Shown piece after piece: positions 1-8,501 of a stretch of DNA of 37,680 nt. The stretch spans positions 1 to 37,680 of the forward strand of contig CAYSAI010000009.1 in NCBI GenBank assembly GCA_964428975.1, given 5' to 3'. Position 1 is the stretch's first letter. Every line of letters starts with the position of its first letter. Below the pieces are notes generated by a model, which was given only the letters and a program-made list of their open reading frames with translations, was not told where the DNA came from and did not search any database. The DNA comes from JAGOUA01 sp964428975. Lineage in GTDB: Bacteria; Patescibacteriota; Patescibacteriia; 2-12-FULL-60-25. The translations under genes and the position numbers were made by a program.

Positions 1-34
1 TCTCCTTACGAAGGAGAGGGGCAGGGGTGAGGTG
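1..34 (+). repeat. Palindromic interspersed repeat, copy 1 (in-frame)
   Basis: The core CTCCTT-ACG-AAGGAG is a hairpin, followed by GGGGCAGGGGTGAGGTG. It is identical over its visible length to the copy at 537-571 and similar to the inverted copy at 27138-27177. It is cut by the window edge and is translated as LLTKERGRGEV in the membrane-protein gene. Confidence 0.85.
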
Positions 35-991
35 TTAGGAGGGGTTTTCTTCATGGGCATCACGGGCGGTCTCGCTCTCCTCCTTCTTGTTCATACGTGG
101 GCGTACGGTTCCCCTTTGGCGATTGGCTACTGGCTGCGTCCGATTCCCGCGGAAGTGCTTCCTTCTTTCGTCGCGAGCAGCAGCTCTCCTTGGTGGAACG
201 CGTTCTTCCCGTACGGATTTTCTCTCCATCAGCTGTGGAATAACGTGCGCGCAGCGTTTTTTCTTGGCGTGTGGCCGTGGGTGCTTCTGTGGAGCGTGGG
301 AATGATTCTCACGAGTGTTCGCGTCTGGCGTGAAGGGTGGCAAAAAGGGGAGAAGCTTGTGCTTGCGTGTCTCGCATGGACAGGAATATGGTTGCTTTTT
401 TACTACGGACAAGGACGTTTCGCTGATCATATCGGTGGTCAAGCGATGCACCTTGGGAATTCGTTTTTGCGCTATCTTGCCCCTTTTTGGATGCTCGCCA
501 CGTGGTGGGCAGGATGGGTGATTCTGTCTGCCACCCCTCTCCTTACGAAGGAGAGGGGCAGGGGTGAGGTGATGGGAAGCAGGGGTGAGGTGCACAAAAG
601 CATCATCATTCCTGTTCTTCTGCTGATAGGCTTTTCCCTCGGTGGTCTCTTCTGGTCCCTCACCGATCCCGAGGACGGTCTCCTTCGCGGCCGCCACGAA
701 CGCGAGCACTACGCTTCCGTGCGTACGTTTGTTCTTCAACATACCTCTTCAACGACGATATGGGTGTCAGATCGTTCCGATAAGATGCTCTTCCCCGCGC
801 GCATGGCAACAGCGAACATTCCTGCACCAGAGCAACTGCGTGCCTTTCTTGAAGCAAAGCAGGGAGACGTGTGGATGTATCGGCGGCCCGTGTCTCAACA
901 AGAGCGCGATCGCTTCACCCATGTAGGCATCGAACTCATCGAACGCGAACGATTTCCGCGAGAGATCGTGTACGAAGCGCGTTTGCGCTAA
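2..991 (+). CDS. Multi-pass membrane protein, C-terminal part (5' end outside window)
   Basis: The reading frame is open to the left edge, so the 5' end is missing. What remains has about five hydrophobic segments (around LALLLLVHTWAY, FFLGVWPWVLLWSVGMIL, LACLAWTGIWLLFYYG, APFWMLATWWAGWVIL and IIIPVLLLIGFSLGGLFW), followed by a soluble tail of about 110 residues. The aromatic-rich layout with NSFLRYLAPFW resembles GT-C/PMT-type polytopic glycosyltransferases, but no catalytic motif is visible, so this is only a suggestion. Two copies of a palindromic repeat are translated in the same frame as LLTKERGRGEV, both in loops next to hydrophobic segments. The next gene starts 9 nt downstream in the same frame, so the two are probably cotranscribed. 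Confidence 0.75.
   Translation, partial: LLTKERGRGEVLGGVFFMGITGGLALLLLVHTWAYGSPLAIGYWLRPIPAEVLPSFVASSSSPWWNAFFPYGFSLHQLWNNVRAAFFLGVWPWVLLWSVGMILTSVRVWREGWQKGEKLVLACLAWTGIWLLFYYGQGRFADHIGGQAMHLGNSFLRYLAPFWMLATWWAGWVILSATPLLTKERGRGEVMGSRGEVHKSIIIPVLLLIGFSLGGLFWSLTDPEDGLLRGRHEREHYASVRTFVLQHTSSTTIWVSDRSDKMLFPARMATANIPAPEQLRAFLEAKQGDVWMYRRPVSQQERDRFTHVGIELIERERFPREIVYEARLR
537..571 (+). repeat. Palindromic interspersed repeat, copy 2 (in-frame)
   Basis: This has the same sequence and the same reading frame as copy 1 and encodes LLTKERGRGEV in the loop before the last hydrophobic segment. Its last 14 nt (GCAGGGGTGAGGTG, 558-571) are repeated at 579-592, a 21-nt period that adds seven more codons in frame. 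Confidence 0.9.
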
Positions 992-1000
992 TATGGAGGC

Positions 1001-2455
1001 ATGTTCTTCCGTCGGATAGGAACAGCTCTTGCGTGTCTCGTGCCATGGCTCGCGGCGATGTTCGTGTTTGCGTTTGTGCTCCGTGGGCAGTATCCGCTTG
1101 ATGGAATCACGTCGCTTTCGTTCGCGCTTGATGGAACGACGCCGTGGTTTGAAGTATTTTTACCCGGTACGCGCGCAAGTCCTCCTGGAAGGCAAGAGGG
1201 GGGATGGATCGGACAAAGCATCACGGACGACCCTGTCTACGCGCGTTTGCGCCTTCCTGGAGCGTATACGCAGGCAGATATTGCGGTTGAATTTCGTCCG
1301 CATGAACAGCCGCTTCTCGAAATAGGTGTTGAACGCGGAGAAGATGCGTCGGCGAGCTATGAACTCGTTCCACTCTGGAGCCGCGAGCTTGCTTCCCTTG
1401 GATGGCATCACGAAGAAGGTCTTTGGCTCGCACCACGCACCACGCTTGCCGAAGCGCGCACGAGCGAGAAGCTGCGTCGGGTAAGCTGGCACGCGACAGG
1501 AACACAGGAACGAGCGTTGAAAGATACAGGAGCGGTTGCTTCTGAAACGATCAAAGCCTCTCTTCGCGGACAGCACGATTTTTGGATTGTTCCCGTGGAG
1601 GGCAAGATCGCTCTCTCGCTCACGCTTCAAGATATGAACCGTTCGCGCACGACCGCTTTCGCGGGATTGCGCTTGATGCGCGGCGAAACGCTCGTGTGGT
1701 CAGATGCGATGAGTTTTGGAGGGAAAGACGATACAAAGCCGTCGCCTCTCGTAAAGAAAGAGCTTGTCTTTGAAGATCTCGCGGCGGGAGCGTATCGGCT
1801 CAGTGTCCTTGCGGATGACAGTATTTTTCTCCGAGAATGGACCATACAGGCGAAACGGTGGGTGATAGGGCCGAGGGTCTATTTCGCGGATGAAGTGGGT
1901 TTTAGCACGTCAACGCCTTCCGTTTCGGTGTGGACGAACTCGATGCATCTTGAAACGAAAACCCTCCATAAAGAGGGGTTGCAAACGCTTACGCTTGGTA
2001 CAGCTTCTCAAGAGCTTGTGAAAACACACACAACCATGACGCTTTCGCGTGATGAACAGGAACGTGAAACGAACGTCCGTTTTCGTGCACCAAAGGGCAA
2101 CGTCTGGATCGTGGGTGATGGGTACGTTTCATGGAGAGAGGACGCGCTCTTCCTTCCGCAAGAACGTCGCTTTACGGATGATACGCGTCTTGAAGAGGAG
2201 GGGGTCGCGGTGGTTGCGTCTCCGTACGTTCCTCCTGAACCGCTGGGGGATGGGTGGTATCGCGGGCGACTCGTGGTGCCGCTTGATGTGACGAAAGATC
2301 GTCTCAAGCTCGTACTTTCTGCTCCAGGGATCAAGGCGCGCGCGACGAGCGTCGACGTACGTCGTCTAGAAGTGCGGTACACAAGGCCACCCGTGCAGGT
2401 AGATATCTTTGATACGGTGCTGGAAGAACTTCGCCGCGCCTGGCGAAGATGGTAG
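1001..2455 (+). CDS. Exported or membrane-anchored protein of unknown function
   Basis: 484 aa. Residues about 7-29 form a single hydrophobic N-terminal segment, either a signal peptide or an anchor. The rest is soluble, with alternating hydrophobic and polar stretches that suggest beta-rich domains, and it ends in a basic amphipathic helix (EELRRAWRRW). I recognise no family. It begins 9 nt after the upstream membrane-protein gene and ends 2 nt before the next one, so it looks like the middle of an envelope operon. A GGAGG lies just 1 nt before the ATG, too close to act as a normal ribosome binding site. The ATG is preferred because it opens the hydrophobic N-terminus. Confidence 0.7.
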   Translation: MFFRRIGTALACLVPWLAAMFVFAFVLRGQYPLDGITSLSFALDGTTPWFEVFLPGTRASPPGRQEGGWIGQSITDDPVYARLRLPGAYTQADIAVEFRPHEQPLLEIGVERGEDASASYELVPLWSRELASLGWHHEEGLWLAPRTTLAEARTSEKLRRVSWHATGTQERALKDTGAVASETIKASLRGQHDFWIVPVEGKIALSLTLQDMNRSRTTAFAGLRLMRGETLVWSDAMSFGGKDDTKPSPLVKKELVFEDLAAGAYRLSVLADDSIFLREWTIQAKRWVIGPRVYFADEVGFSTSTPSVSVWTNSMHLETKTLHKEGLQTLTLGTASQELVKTHTTMTLSRDEQERETNVRFRAPKGNVWIVGDGYVSWREDALFLPQERRFTDDTRLEEEGVAVVASPYVPPEPLGDGWYRGRLVVPLDVTKDRLKLVLSAPGIKARATSVDVRRLEVRYTRPPVQVDIFDTVLEELRRAWRRW

Positions 2456-2457
2456 CT

Positions 2458-2820
2458 ATGATCTTTTTCTCTCGCGTTCTCACGCATGTTCTTCTCGCAG
2501 GTTTTGTTCTTGCGAGCGCGCTTGTGATGCTCGAATGGATTATTCCTGGAAGCGTAAGCGCGCGTCTGGCTTTGTATCCTTTCCTTGTAGCGCTTGGCCT
2601 TGCGACCGTGCTTGCCGCGCCGTTTCTTCGTACAGCTCCTCCTTTCCAGCGCGTGTGTGGGGCGCTTCTCGCCCTGCTGCTTCCTGTGGTGTGGCTTGTG
2701 GCGTTCGCGCTTCGTTCGCAAACGACGTTCGTGTGGGGCGCAGTTCTCACCCTGCTCGTGCTCATGATCGTGTTTCTTCTTGCGTATTCTTCGTTCACTC
2801 GAGAGAATACGTCCGTATGA
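2458..2820 (+). CDS. Small four-helix membrane protein, unknown function
   Basis: 120 aa from the ATG in TAGCTATG; an alternative in-frame ATG lies 9 nt upstream inside the preceding gene. About four hydrophobic helices follow one another (ILTHVLLAGFVLASALVML; LALYPFLVALGLATVLAAPFL; VCGALLALLLPVVWLVAFAL; GAVLTLLVLMIVFLLAYSSF) with very short loops. No conserved motif is recognised. Its stop overlaps the HIT start codon (ATGA), which indicates translational coupling. The function is probably related to the preceding membrane and exported genes, but this is context only. Confidence 0.65.
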   Translation: MIFFSRVLTHVLLAGFVLASALVMLEWIIPGSVSARLALYPFLVALGLATVLAAPFLRTAPPFQRVCGALLALLLPVVWLVAFALRSQTTFVWGAVLTLLVLMIVFLLAYSSFTRENTSV

Positions 2821-3227
2821 CCTGTCTTTTTTGTTCGATCATCGCTGGAAGCGTTCCCGCGCATCGTGTCTACGAAGATGAACGCACGTACGCTTTTTTG
2901 GATATCAACCCTGTGCATCCTGGGCATCTGTTGATTATCCCAAAAATACATACAGAAAATCTCCTCACGGCAGATGCAACATCGCTTGAGGCGTGTATCG
3001 TCGCTACGCGAAAGCTCGCTCGTGCGCTGCAAGAAACGCTTGGGTGTGAAGGGGTGAATCTTCTTCAAAATACAGGCGCTGCCGCAGGACAGGTGATTTT
3101 CCATCTCCATTTTCATCTGATCCCACGCTGGTCAGGAGATGGGCTCCGTCATTGGGAAGGAACAGCGCTTGAGGAACAGGAGGGTGCGGCCATCGCGCAA
3201 CGTCTCGGAGCCGCTATTCTATCGTGA
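2817..3227 (+). CDS. HIT family (histidine triad) nucleotide hydrolase
   Basis: 136 aa, the usual size for an HIT protein. HIT proteins are cytosolic and hydrolyse nucleoside phosphoramidates or dinucleotides. The N-terminal CLFC (C3, C6) matches the optional zinc site of the Hint branch. DINPVHPGHLLIIPK is a typical HIT core, and the triad is H96-x-H98-x-H100 in HLHFHLIPRW. The ATG overlaps the previous stop as ATGA; longer upstream starts in this frame would run through the neighbour and are not needed. The 3' end overlaps the convergent PEGA gene by 14 nt (3214-3227). Confidence 0.95.
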   Translation: MTCLFCSIIAGSVPAHRVYEDERTYAFLDINPVHPGHLLIIPKIHTENLLTADATSLEACIVATRKLARALQETLGCEGVNLLQNTGAAAGQVIFHLHFHLIPRWSGDGLRHWEGTALEEQEGAAIAQRLGAAILS

Positions 3228-4425
3228 GAAGAAACAGTCCTGCCACACCCTCGTGCGTACCTGCGACAACGAGCGCGTTGCCGATCAAGGCGAAGTCGCG
3301 TATCTCCTCAAAAGAGGCGAGCGTTTGCCGCATACGTCCGTCGCGTTCGTCGAGATCTATCGCTTCAATCGTCTGCATCGTTGAGAGAAAAACCGTATCA
3401 GCATCTGCATGCCAAACCGCCTCTTCAAGAGGGGTACTTTGACGCACAAGAAGAGCGGGTTCATTCCCAGGCTTCCACGACCACAGCTCGCTTTTCGTGA
3501 GAAATAACGCTTCTGCGTGAGAGGTATCGCTTGGCGACCAACGCGGATAATCTCCCATGATGGTGGTAATACTCGGTTGTTGGATGTGTGGATCGAGACT
3601 CACCCAGCGCGTTTCTCCTTGAAGTAAAACGATATCTTGCGAAAAAGCATCTCCAAAACGCCACGCCTGCCGATCAGGAAGAGGAATGTGTCGTTCTGAA
3701 AACGTTTTTTTGAGGATAAGATCCACGCCTGAAGAGGTGCTCCGTAGCTCGAGCTCATCCGGTTCCGGAGGGTTCCACGTTCCTCTCCACGGCGTGGTTG
3801 TCGCGGTGAGAGAGCGGTTTCCAAGACGAACGAGGAGGTCTCGTTCTGTCGACGGACGATCAATATGGATAAATCGCCCCGTTTCATCCCAGAAAAGATC
3901 GGCACGTTGTTCGATGAACGGAAGCGCAAGATCTTCGCCGAGACGTCCTTTCGCATGAACGATCCTCGCAAGCGTGGAGGAGTTTGCTGTGCGTTCAAGG
4001 GCAAGCGCCGTGTCTCCTTCGCGCGTCGCTTCAATCGCGAAAAAATTCCCTTCTTGAAGAAGCTGCACGACGGGTTCGGTACGCCAAAGATGGATATGGT
4101 TCGCAAACGTGACGCGTTCCGCGCGCATGTCCAGTGTTTTTTTCCATGGAGTATAGCCCGTTTTCCTTACTTCGATCGTGTGTTGTCCTGAAGAAAGCTC
4201 TTGAAACGTGGTGGGCGTGGTTTCTCCCGTTGCGCGTCCATCGACAAATACCTCCGCGTTTGTGGGCGTGGAATCAACGATCAGCGTGCCATATTTTTCG
4301 ACAGAGGCTTTTTTTGTGTTGTATCGATAGCCCGCGGTATAGAAGATAAGAAGCGGCGCCACGAGAAAAAAGAGGAGTGTGTACACCCATGGAAGGACTT
4401 TTCGATGGAGGGGGGCAGAATACAT
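3214..4425 (-). CDS. PEGA domain protein, membrane-anchored
   Basis: 403 aa from ATG 4425; a TTG three codons upstream (4434) is an alternative. One N-terminal transmembrane helix (VYTLLFFLVAPLLIFYTAG) is followed by a PEGA domain at about residues 42-105 (GTLIVDSTPTNAEVFVDG, then HTIEVRKTGYTPWKKTL). The rest is a long beta-rich region that may be a propeller. PEGA domains are thought to mediate envelope protein or cell-wall contacts, so a surface or periplasm-like location is likely. The gene is divergent from murA across about 70 nt and its 3' end overlaps the HIT gene. Confidence 0.85.
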   Translation of the reverse strand: MYSAPLHRKVLPWVYTLLFFLVAPLLIFYTAGYRYNTKKASVEKYGTLIVDSTPTNAEVFVDGRATGETTPTTFQELSSGQHTIEVRKTGYTPWKKTLDMRAERVTFANHIHLWRTEPVVQLLQEGNFFAIEATREGDTALALERTANSSTLARIVHAKGRLGEDLALPFIEQRADLFWDETGRFIHIDRPSTERDLLVRLGNRSLTATTTPWRGTWNPPEPDELELRSTSSGVDLILKKTFSERHIPLPDRQAWRFGDAFSQDIVLLQGETRWVSLDPHIQQPSITTIMGDYPRWSPSDTSHAEALFLTKSELWSWKPGNEPALLVRQSTPLEEAVWHADADTVFLSTMQTIEAIDLDERDGRMRQTLASFEEIRDFALIGNALVVAGTHEGVAGLFLLTIE

Positions 4426-4493
4426 GCTCGACAAACACGAGGACTATCTCGTAGACTAGCAAAGATTTTACGCTTTGCCTACTTTATATTTCT

Positions 4494-5753
4494 ATGCGCA
4501 TGAAGATCATGGGCGGATCTAAGCTCGAAGGAACGATTTCTGTATCAGGATCAAAAAATGGGGCGGGGCCGCTCATTGCTGCGAGTATCCTCTGTTCTGC
4601 GCCGGTGCGTTTTTCGCATGTGCCACGTCTCACGGATGTGCAAAAGTTGCTCGATATTCTTGAGAGTATGGGAGCTATCTTGCATTGGGAAGATGAACAT
4701 ACGCTCACCATCGATCCACGTGATATTGATCCTGTGCATCTTGATGAGAAAAAAATGAAGAGCATGCGGTTCTCCATCTTGCTTCTTGGACCGCTCCTCG
4801 CTCGTTTTCAAGAGGTGATCGTACCTGAGCCGGGAGGTTGTTCGATCGGCAACCGTTCGATTGAGACGCATCTGCTTGCTCTCGAAGAATTGGGAGCGCG
4901 AACGGAGCGCGATGCGACGGGACTTCTCCATATGCGAGCGAAGCGTCTTCTTGGCAAACGTGTGGTGCTTACGGAGTTTAGCGTTACAGCCACGGAGAAT
5001 GTGATTATGGTGGCCGTGCTCGCCGAAGGAACGACGACGGTGCATCTCGCGGCCATGGAACCGCATGTACAAGATCTGTGTCATTTTCTGAACGCTTCTG
5101 GAGCGCGTATTTCTGGGATTGGTACGCATGATCTCACGATTGTGGGCGTTGCGAAGCTTCTTCCTCCTGAGACGTGGCGCGTGGTGTCTGATGCAAACGA
5201 GGCAGCCACGTTTGCGATTGCATCGATTTTGACGCACGGGTCTCTTCGTATTCAGGATGTCATTCCAGAACATCTCGACGCGACGCTCTCGCTTCTGCGA
5301 AGGATTGGTGTGTCTTTCGAGATGGGAGATGATTGGATTCAAGTACTTCCTGTCGCATCTCTCAAAGCTTTTCGATTAAAAACCATGATTTATCCGGGAT
5401 TTCCCACGGATAACCAAGCGCCGTTTGGTTTGCTCGCCACACAATGCCAAGGAACAACGCTTATTCATGATCCGCTTTTCGAGTCGCGCCTTGGCTATTT
5501 GAATGAACTGGCGAAAATGGGAGCGAACGTGATTATCGCAGATCCGCATCGGGCGGTTGTGCACGGACCAACACCTTTATATGGAACGGAGCTTCGAAGT
5601 TTGGATCTGCGCGCAGGAGCCACGATGATTCTTGCGGCGCTCATCGCTGAAGGAGAGACAACGATTCATGATGCAGAGATGGTGTATCGCGGCTACGAGG
5701 CGCTCGATACGCGTCTCGCGTCTATTGGGGCAGATATTACGTGCTTAGGGTAG
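4494..5753 (+). CDS. murA: UDP-N-acetylglucosamine 1-carboxyvinyltransferase
   Basis: 419 aa, normal length. The enzyme transfers enolpyruvate from PEP to UDP-GlcNAc, the first committed step of peptidoglycan synthesis in the cytosol. The catalytic cysteine loop is present as PGGCSIG (C116), so a fosfomycin-type target Cys is retained. The N-terminal substrate site is SGSKNGAG (K21, N22), where most MurA have SGAKNAAL. FPTDNQAPFG is the conserved C-domain stretch. Two starts six nt apart (ATGCGCATG) are possible. There is no ribosome binding site; a possible -10, TACTTT, lies at 4480-4485, 8 nt upstream. Confidence 0.95.
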   Translation: MRMKIMGGSKLEGTISVSGSKNGAGPLIAASILCSAPVRFSHVPRLTDVQKLLDILESMGAILHWEDEHTLTIDPRDIDPVHLDEKKMKSMRFSILLLGPLLARFQEVIVPEPGGCSIGNRSIETHLLALEELGARTERDATGLLHMRAKRLLGKRVVLTEFSVTATENVIMVAVLAEGTTTVHLAAMEPHVQDLCHFLNASGARISGIGTHDLTIVGVAKLLPPETWRVVSDANEAATFAIASILTHGSLRIQDVIPEHLDATLSLLRRIGVSFEMGDDWIQVLPVASLKAFRLKTMIYPGFPTDNQAPFGLLATQCQGTTLIHDPLFESRLGYLNELAKMGANVIIADPHRAVVHGPTPLYGTELRSLDLRAGATMILAALIAEGETTIHDAEMVYRGYEALDTRLASIGADITCLG

Positions 5754-5756
5754 AAT
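5751..5756 (+). promoter_or_regulatory. Putative -10 element of the S41 protease gene
   Basis: TAGAAT lies 6 nt before ATG 5763, and its first three bases are the murA stop codon. This spacing would make the transcript leaderless. No good -35 is seen. Confidence 0.45.
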
Positions 5757-5762
5757 ACACCT

Positions 5763-7040
5763 ATGACCTTCTCTCAACGTGGAATCGTGATCGGACTTGG
5801 GCTCTTTGTCGCTGGTTTTGGTCTTGGACATTGGCGTGGAGTATCGTCCGGTCCATCATTCGTAGAGGCGCGATTTATCGCGGCCACCTCAACGGGACGT
5901 GTGGTGGGCGTAGGTCAATCGCCACGTATCCCTCTTGCGGAAGATGTAGAATTCCAACTCTTTTGGAACACGTGGCAAACGATCAAAGACAAATACTACG
6001 TGAAACCTGTTTCTGATAAGGAGCTGTTTTATGGCGCGCTGACAGGGCTTGCGGCGGGCGTTCGTGATCCATACACCTCCTTTTTTCCTCCACGAGAAGC
6101 GGAAGAGTTTTCTGATCAACTCGAAGGAAAGTTTGAAGGGATTGGCGCGCAGATCGAGGTGAAAGATGCGCGCTTGCAAGTCGTAGCGCCACTCGATGAT
6201 TCTCCTGCGGAAAAAGCTGGATTGCGTGCCGGCGATATTTTTGCTACGATTGATGGAAAGACAACCGACGGTCTCACGGTGGATGAGGCTGCACGACGGA
6301 TTCGTGGTCCAAAAGGAACACCTGTGACGCTAACGATTGTGCGTCCAGGTTCAAGGAATAAACCATTTTCTTTGACGGTGATTCGCGATGAGATTCGCTT
6401 AAAATCCGTGAAGGTGCGTTGGTTTGAAGGGAATATCGCGCTTGTTGAGCTGACCGCCTTCAATACAGATACACCCGCGCTTTTCGAGGAAGCTTCGCGC
6501 GATCTTCTCGCAAAAAAAGCGAAGGGCATTATTCTCGATATGCGCAACAATCCAGGAGGGGCTGTGCGCACCGCACAACTCGTTGCCGGATCGTGGCTAG
6601 GAAACGAGGTGATTTTTCACGAGCGTCGACAGGGAAAAATTGTTCAATCTATCAGAGGAATTGGTCGAGGAGAACTGGCGAACATCAAAACGCTGGTCCT
6701 GATCAATGAAGGGTCGGCAAGTGCGGCAGAGATTCTCGCAGGAGCGCTCGAAGATGCGGGAAAGGCTCAAACCGTGGGAGCGAAAACGTTTGGAAAGGGG
6801 TCGGTACAAGAGTATGAAGAGCTTCCAGATGGATCGGCGCTCAAAATCACGGTGGCAGAATGGCTCACGCCGAAAGAGCGAGCGATTAATCACACAGGGC
6901 TTGAACCCATGATAAAAGTGGATCGAACAGAAGAAGATTATGACACCAAACGCGACCCACAACTCGATGCCGCCCGTGCCTTCTTTCGGGAAGGGCGATT
7001 TCCGACGGCCACAACCTCGACGTCCAGCGGGAATCCCTAA
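5763..7040 (+). CDS. ctpA: S41 family C-terminal processing protease (CtpA/Prc type)
   Basis: 425 aa. It cleaves the C-termini of extracytoplasmic proteins. Residues about 7-24 form a signal anchor. Residues 60-115 are the usual helical lead-in (FWNTWQTIKDKYY, DPYTSFFPP). A PDZ domain spans about 124-205 (EGIGAQIE, SPAEKAGLRAGD). The S41 core covers about 222-385, with the serine in NEGSAS (S318) and the general-base lysine in FGKGSVQ (K345), so the Ser-Lys dyad is intact. It follows murA by 9 nt in the same frame and may share its transcript or use the -10 that overlaps the murA stop. The tail past residue 395 is low-complexity. Confidence 0.93.
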   Translation: MTFSQRGIVIGLGLFVAGFGLGHWRGVSSGPSFVEARFIAATSTGRVVGVGQSPRIPLAEDVEFQLFWNTWQTIKDKYYVKPVSDKELFYGALTGLAAGVRDPYTSFFPPREAEEFSDQLEGKFEGIGAQIEVKDARLQVVAPLDDSPAEKAGLRAGDIFATIDGKTTDGLTVDEAARRIRGPKGTPVTLTIVRPGSRNKPFSLTVIRDEIRLKSVKVRWFEGNIALVELTAFNTDTPALFEEASRDLLAKKAKGIILDMRNNPGGAVRTAQLVAGSWLGNEVIFHERRQGKIVQSIRGIGRGELANIKTLVLINEGSASAAEILAGALEDAGKAQTVGAKTFGKGSVQEYEELPDGSALKITVAEWLTPKERAINHTGLEPMIKVDRTEEDYDTKRDPQLDAARAFFREGRFPTATTSTSSGNP

Positions 7041-7059
7041 CCCGCGAGGGATTTTTGCC

Positions 7060-7539
7060 GTGCCTACGACGCGTCTTCGCACGATCGTATCGGCAGGAGG
7101 GATTATCTTCCGTCGTCAGCCGACGGGGCTCGAGATTTTCTTCATTAAAGATCCGTTCGCGCGCTATACGTTTCCGAAGGGTAAGCAAGAACTAGGAGAA
7201 ACGCTCGTGCAAACGAGTATTCGTGAGATTCGTGAGGAAACGGGTCTGCACGGCCTTCGTTTTATCGCGCCGATCGGCAAAACATCGTTTCGATTTCGTC
7301 GCGAAGGCCTCACGTTTGAAAAGATGGTGTACTTTTTCCTCTTTGAAGCGCCGATGGATGCGAAAGAACAGCTCACGGGTGAAGGAGCGATTTGGGAAGG
7401 GGCGTGGGTGAAGGCGCATCAAGCGTTTGCGATGAGTAGTTATCGCAACCTTGATCGGTTGCTTTCGCGCGCGCTGAAACTTATCGCTCAAGAGGAGCGG
7501 CAACATCGCCATCGACCGCCACGCATTTTTGTGCGATAA
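7060..7539 (+). CDS. NUDIX hydrolase
   Basis: 159 aa from GTG 7060. The complete NUDIX box lies at about residues 41-63, starting GKQELGE and ending REIREETGL, so the metal-binding glutamates are present. The substrate cannot be told; the overall shape (VSAGGIIFR at the N-terminus, FPKG before the box) fits the general diphosphatase or Ap4A-like branch. An ATG at 6940 in the same frame would overlap ctpA by 101 nt and would add a proline/arginine-rich leader, so the GTG is preferred. Confidence 0.88.
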   Translation: MPTTRLRTIVSAGGIIFRRQPTGLEIFFIKDPFARYTFPKGKQELGETLVQTSIREIREETGLHGLRFIAPIGKTSFRFRREGLTFEKMVYFFLFEAPMDAKEQLTGEGAIWEGAWVKAHQAFAMSSYRNLDRLLSRALKLIAQEERQHRHRPPRIFVR

Positions 7540-7540
7540 T
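7512..7540 (+). promoter_or_regulatory. Putative promoter of the carboxypeptidase gene
   Basis: TCGACC, a 17-nt spacer, then GATAAT (7535-7540) preceded by TGC, an extended -10. It lies over the end of the NUDIX gene, and the leader to ATG 7562 would be about 14 nt. Confidence 0.5.
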
Positions 7541-7561
7541 AGCCGCGTTCTCTCGTGTCCT

Positions 7562-8470
7562 ATGTTTGCTGAATCCCTTTTTCTCCTGTTCGGAGCGTTC
7601 GCCGCATCCACCGCTCAGGCAAAATCCGTCTCTGTGGCGAGCGGTTTTCCTATCGCTCCATACATGGCGCCTTTTATTGCGTCGCCTCTTCGTAAGCCGA
7701 ACGCCTCGCTTGCGGTGATCACGACAGGGAAAGCGTTCGTCTTGATGGATGGAAAAAGCGGTGCGCTTCTCTCCACGAAAAACGAGAAAACTCCTTACCC
7801 GATCGCCAGCCTCACAAAACTGATGACGGCGATGGTGGTGCTTGATGGAGGGCAGTCGCTGGATGAACCTATCGAACTTCTCGAAGAGGACGAACCAAGT
7901 GAAGGGAAGGTGGTACTTGGAAGGGGCGAACGTTTGATGCGACGAGAGCTTCTCGAAGCGCTCTTGATTGGTTCAGTGAATAGTGCCGGCGAAGCGCTCG
8001 CGCGGTCATTTTTAGGCGGAAAAGAGGCATTTTTGAAAGCGATGAACGCAAAAGCGAAGGAGATGCATCTTTCGCAGGCGGTGTTTTTGGACCCAACGGG
8101 GCTTGATCGAGGGAATGTAGCGACCGCACAAGAGGTCGCGACGATGATGCGGCGCGCGCTGCAATATGGGCACATTCGAGACATCACGAAAAAATCAACG
8201 CTTGAAGTGAAGATGGCCACAGGAAAATCCGTCACTATCCAAAGCACGAATCTCTTATTGAGTTCCTTTTTGAATAAACAGCCGTATACGATTTTGGCGG
8301 GTAAAACAGGGTCTCTTCCAGAAGCGGGATTTTGCTTTGCGCAAGCGACACACAATAAAGCAGGCGATGAGCTGATCACGGTCACACTTGGAAGCGAAAC
8401 GCATTTCTCGCGCTATCAAGACGTGAAAGCGCTCACGGCGTGGGGATTTGAGAGTTTTGTGTGGAGATAG
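7562..8470 (+). CDS. D-alanyl-D-alanine carboxypeptidase, S11 family
   Basis: 302 aa. Secreted penicillin-binding enzyme that trims the terminal D-Ala of peptidoglycan stem peptides. A signal peptide covers residues 1-20 (LFLLFGAFAASTAQA). The three active-site motifs are S83-L-T-K86, S138-V-N140 and K248-T-G250. The protein stops soon after the catalytic domain and lacks the C-terminal beta domain and membrane helix of PBP5, so it is either soluble or held by an uncleaved signal. The start in TCCTATG is chosen because it opens the signal peptide; a start 33 nt upstream would bury it. A terminator follows directly. Confidence 0.93.
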   Translation: MFAESLFLLFGAFAASTAQAKSVSVASGFPIAPYMAPFIASPLRKPNASLAVITTGKAFVLMDGKSGALLSTKNEKTPYPIASLTKLMTAMVVLDGGQSLDEPIELLEEDEPSEGKVVLGRGERLMRRELLEALLIGSVNSAGEALARSFLGGKEAFLKAMNAKAKEMHLSQAVFLDPTGLDRGNVATAQEVATMMRRALQYGHIRDITKKSTLEVKMATGKSVTIQSTNLLLSSFLNKQPYTILAGKTGSLPEAGFCFAQATHNKAGDELITVTLGSETHFSRYQDVKALTAWGFESFVWR

Positions 8471-8472
8471 TA

Positions 8473-8497
8473 AAAAACAGCCTCATCGGCTGTTTTT
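8473..8497. terminator. Bidirectional intrinsic terminator
   Basis: AAAAACAGCC, a 5-nt loop, then GGCTGTTTTT. The A-tract and T-tract let it serve both the plus-strand carboxypeptidase gene and the minus-strand tRNA-Met. Confidence 0.9.
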
Positions 8498-8501
8498 CTT
8501 C

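Noticed and set aside
35..742. Long antisense ORFs, e.g. 35-742 minus, 2008-2721 minus, 11656-13704 plus, 22453-23493 minus and 29273-30232 minus
   Set aside because: They lie opposite genes with clear family motifs or membrane topology, are Arg/His-rich and show no motif; they are shadows produced by GC-rich codon use.
995..999. GGAGG before the start at 1001
   Set aside because: Only 1 nt separates it from the ATG, so it cannot work as a normal ribosome binding site; the other genes here lack one as well.
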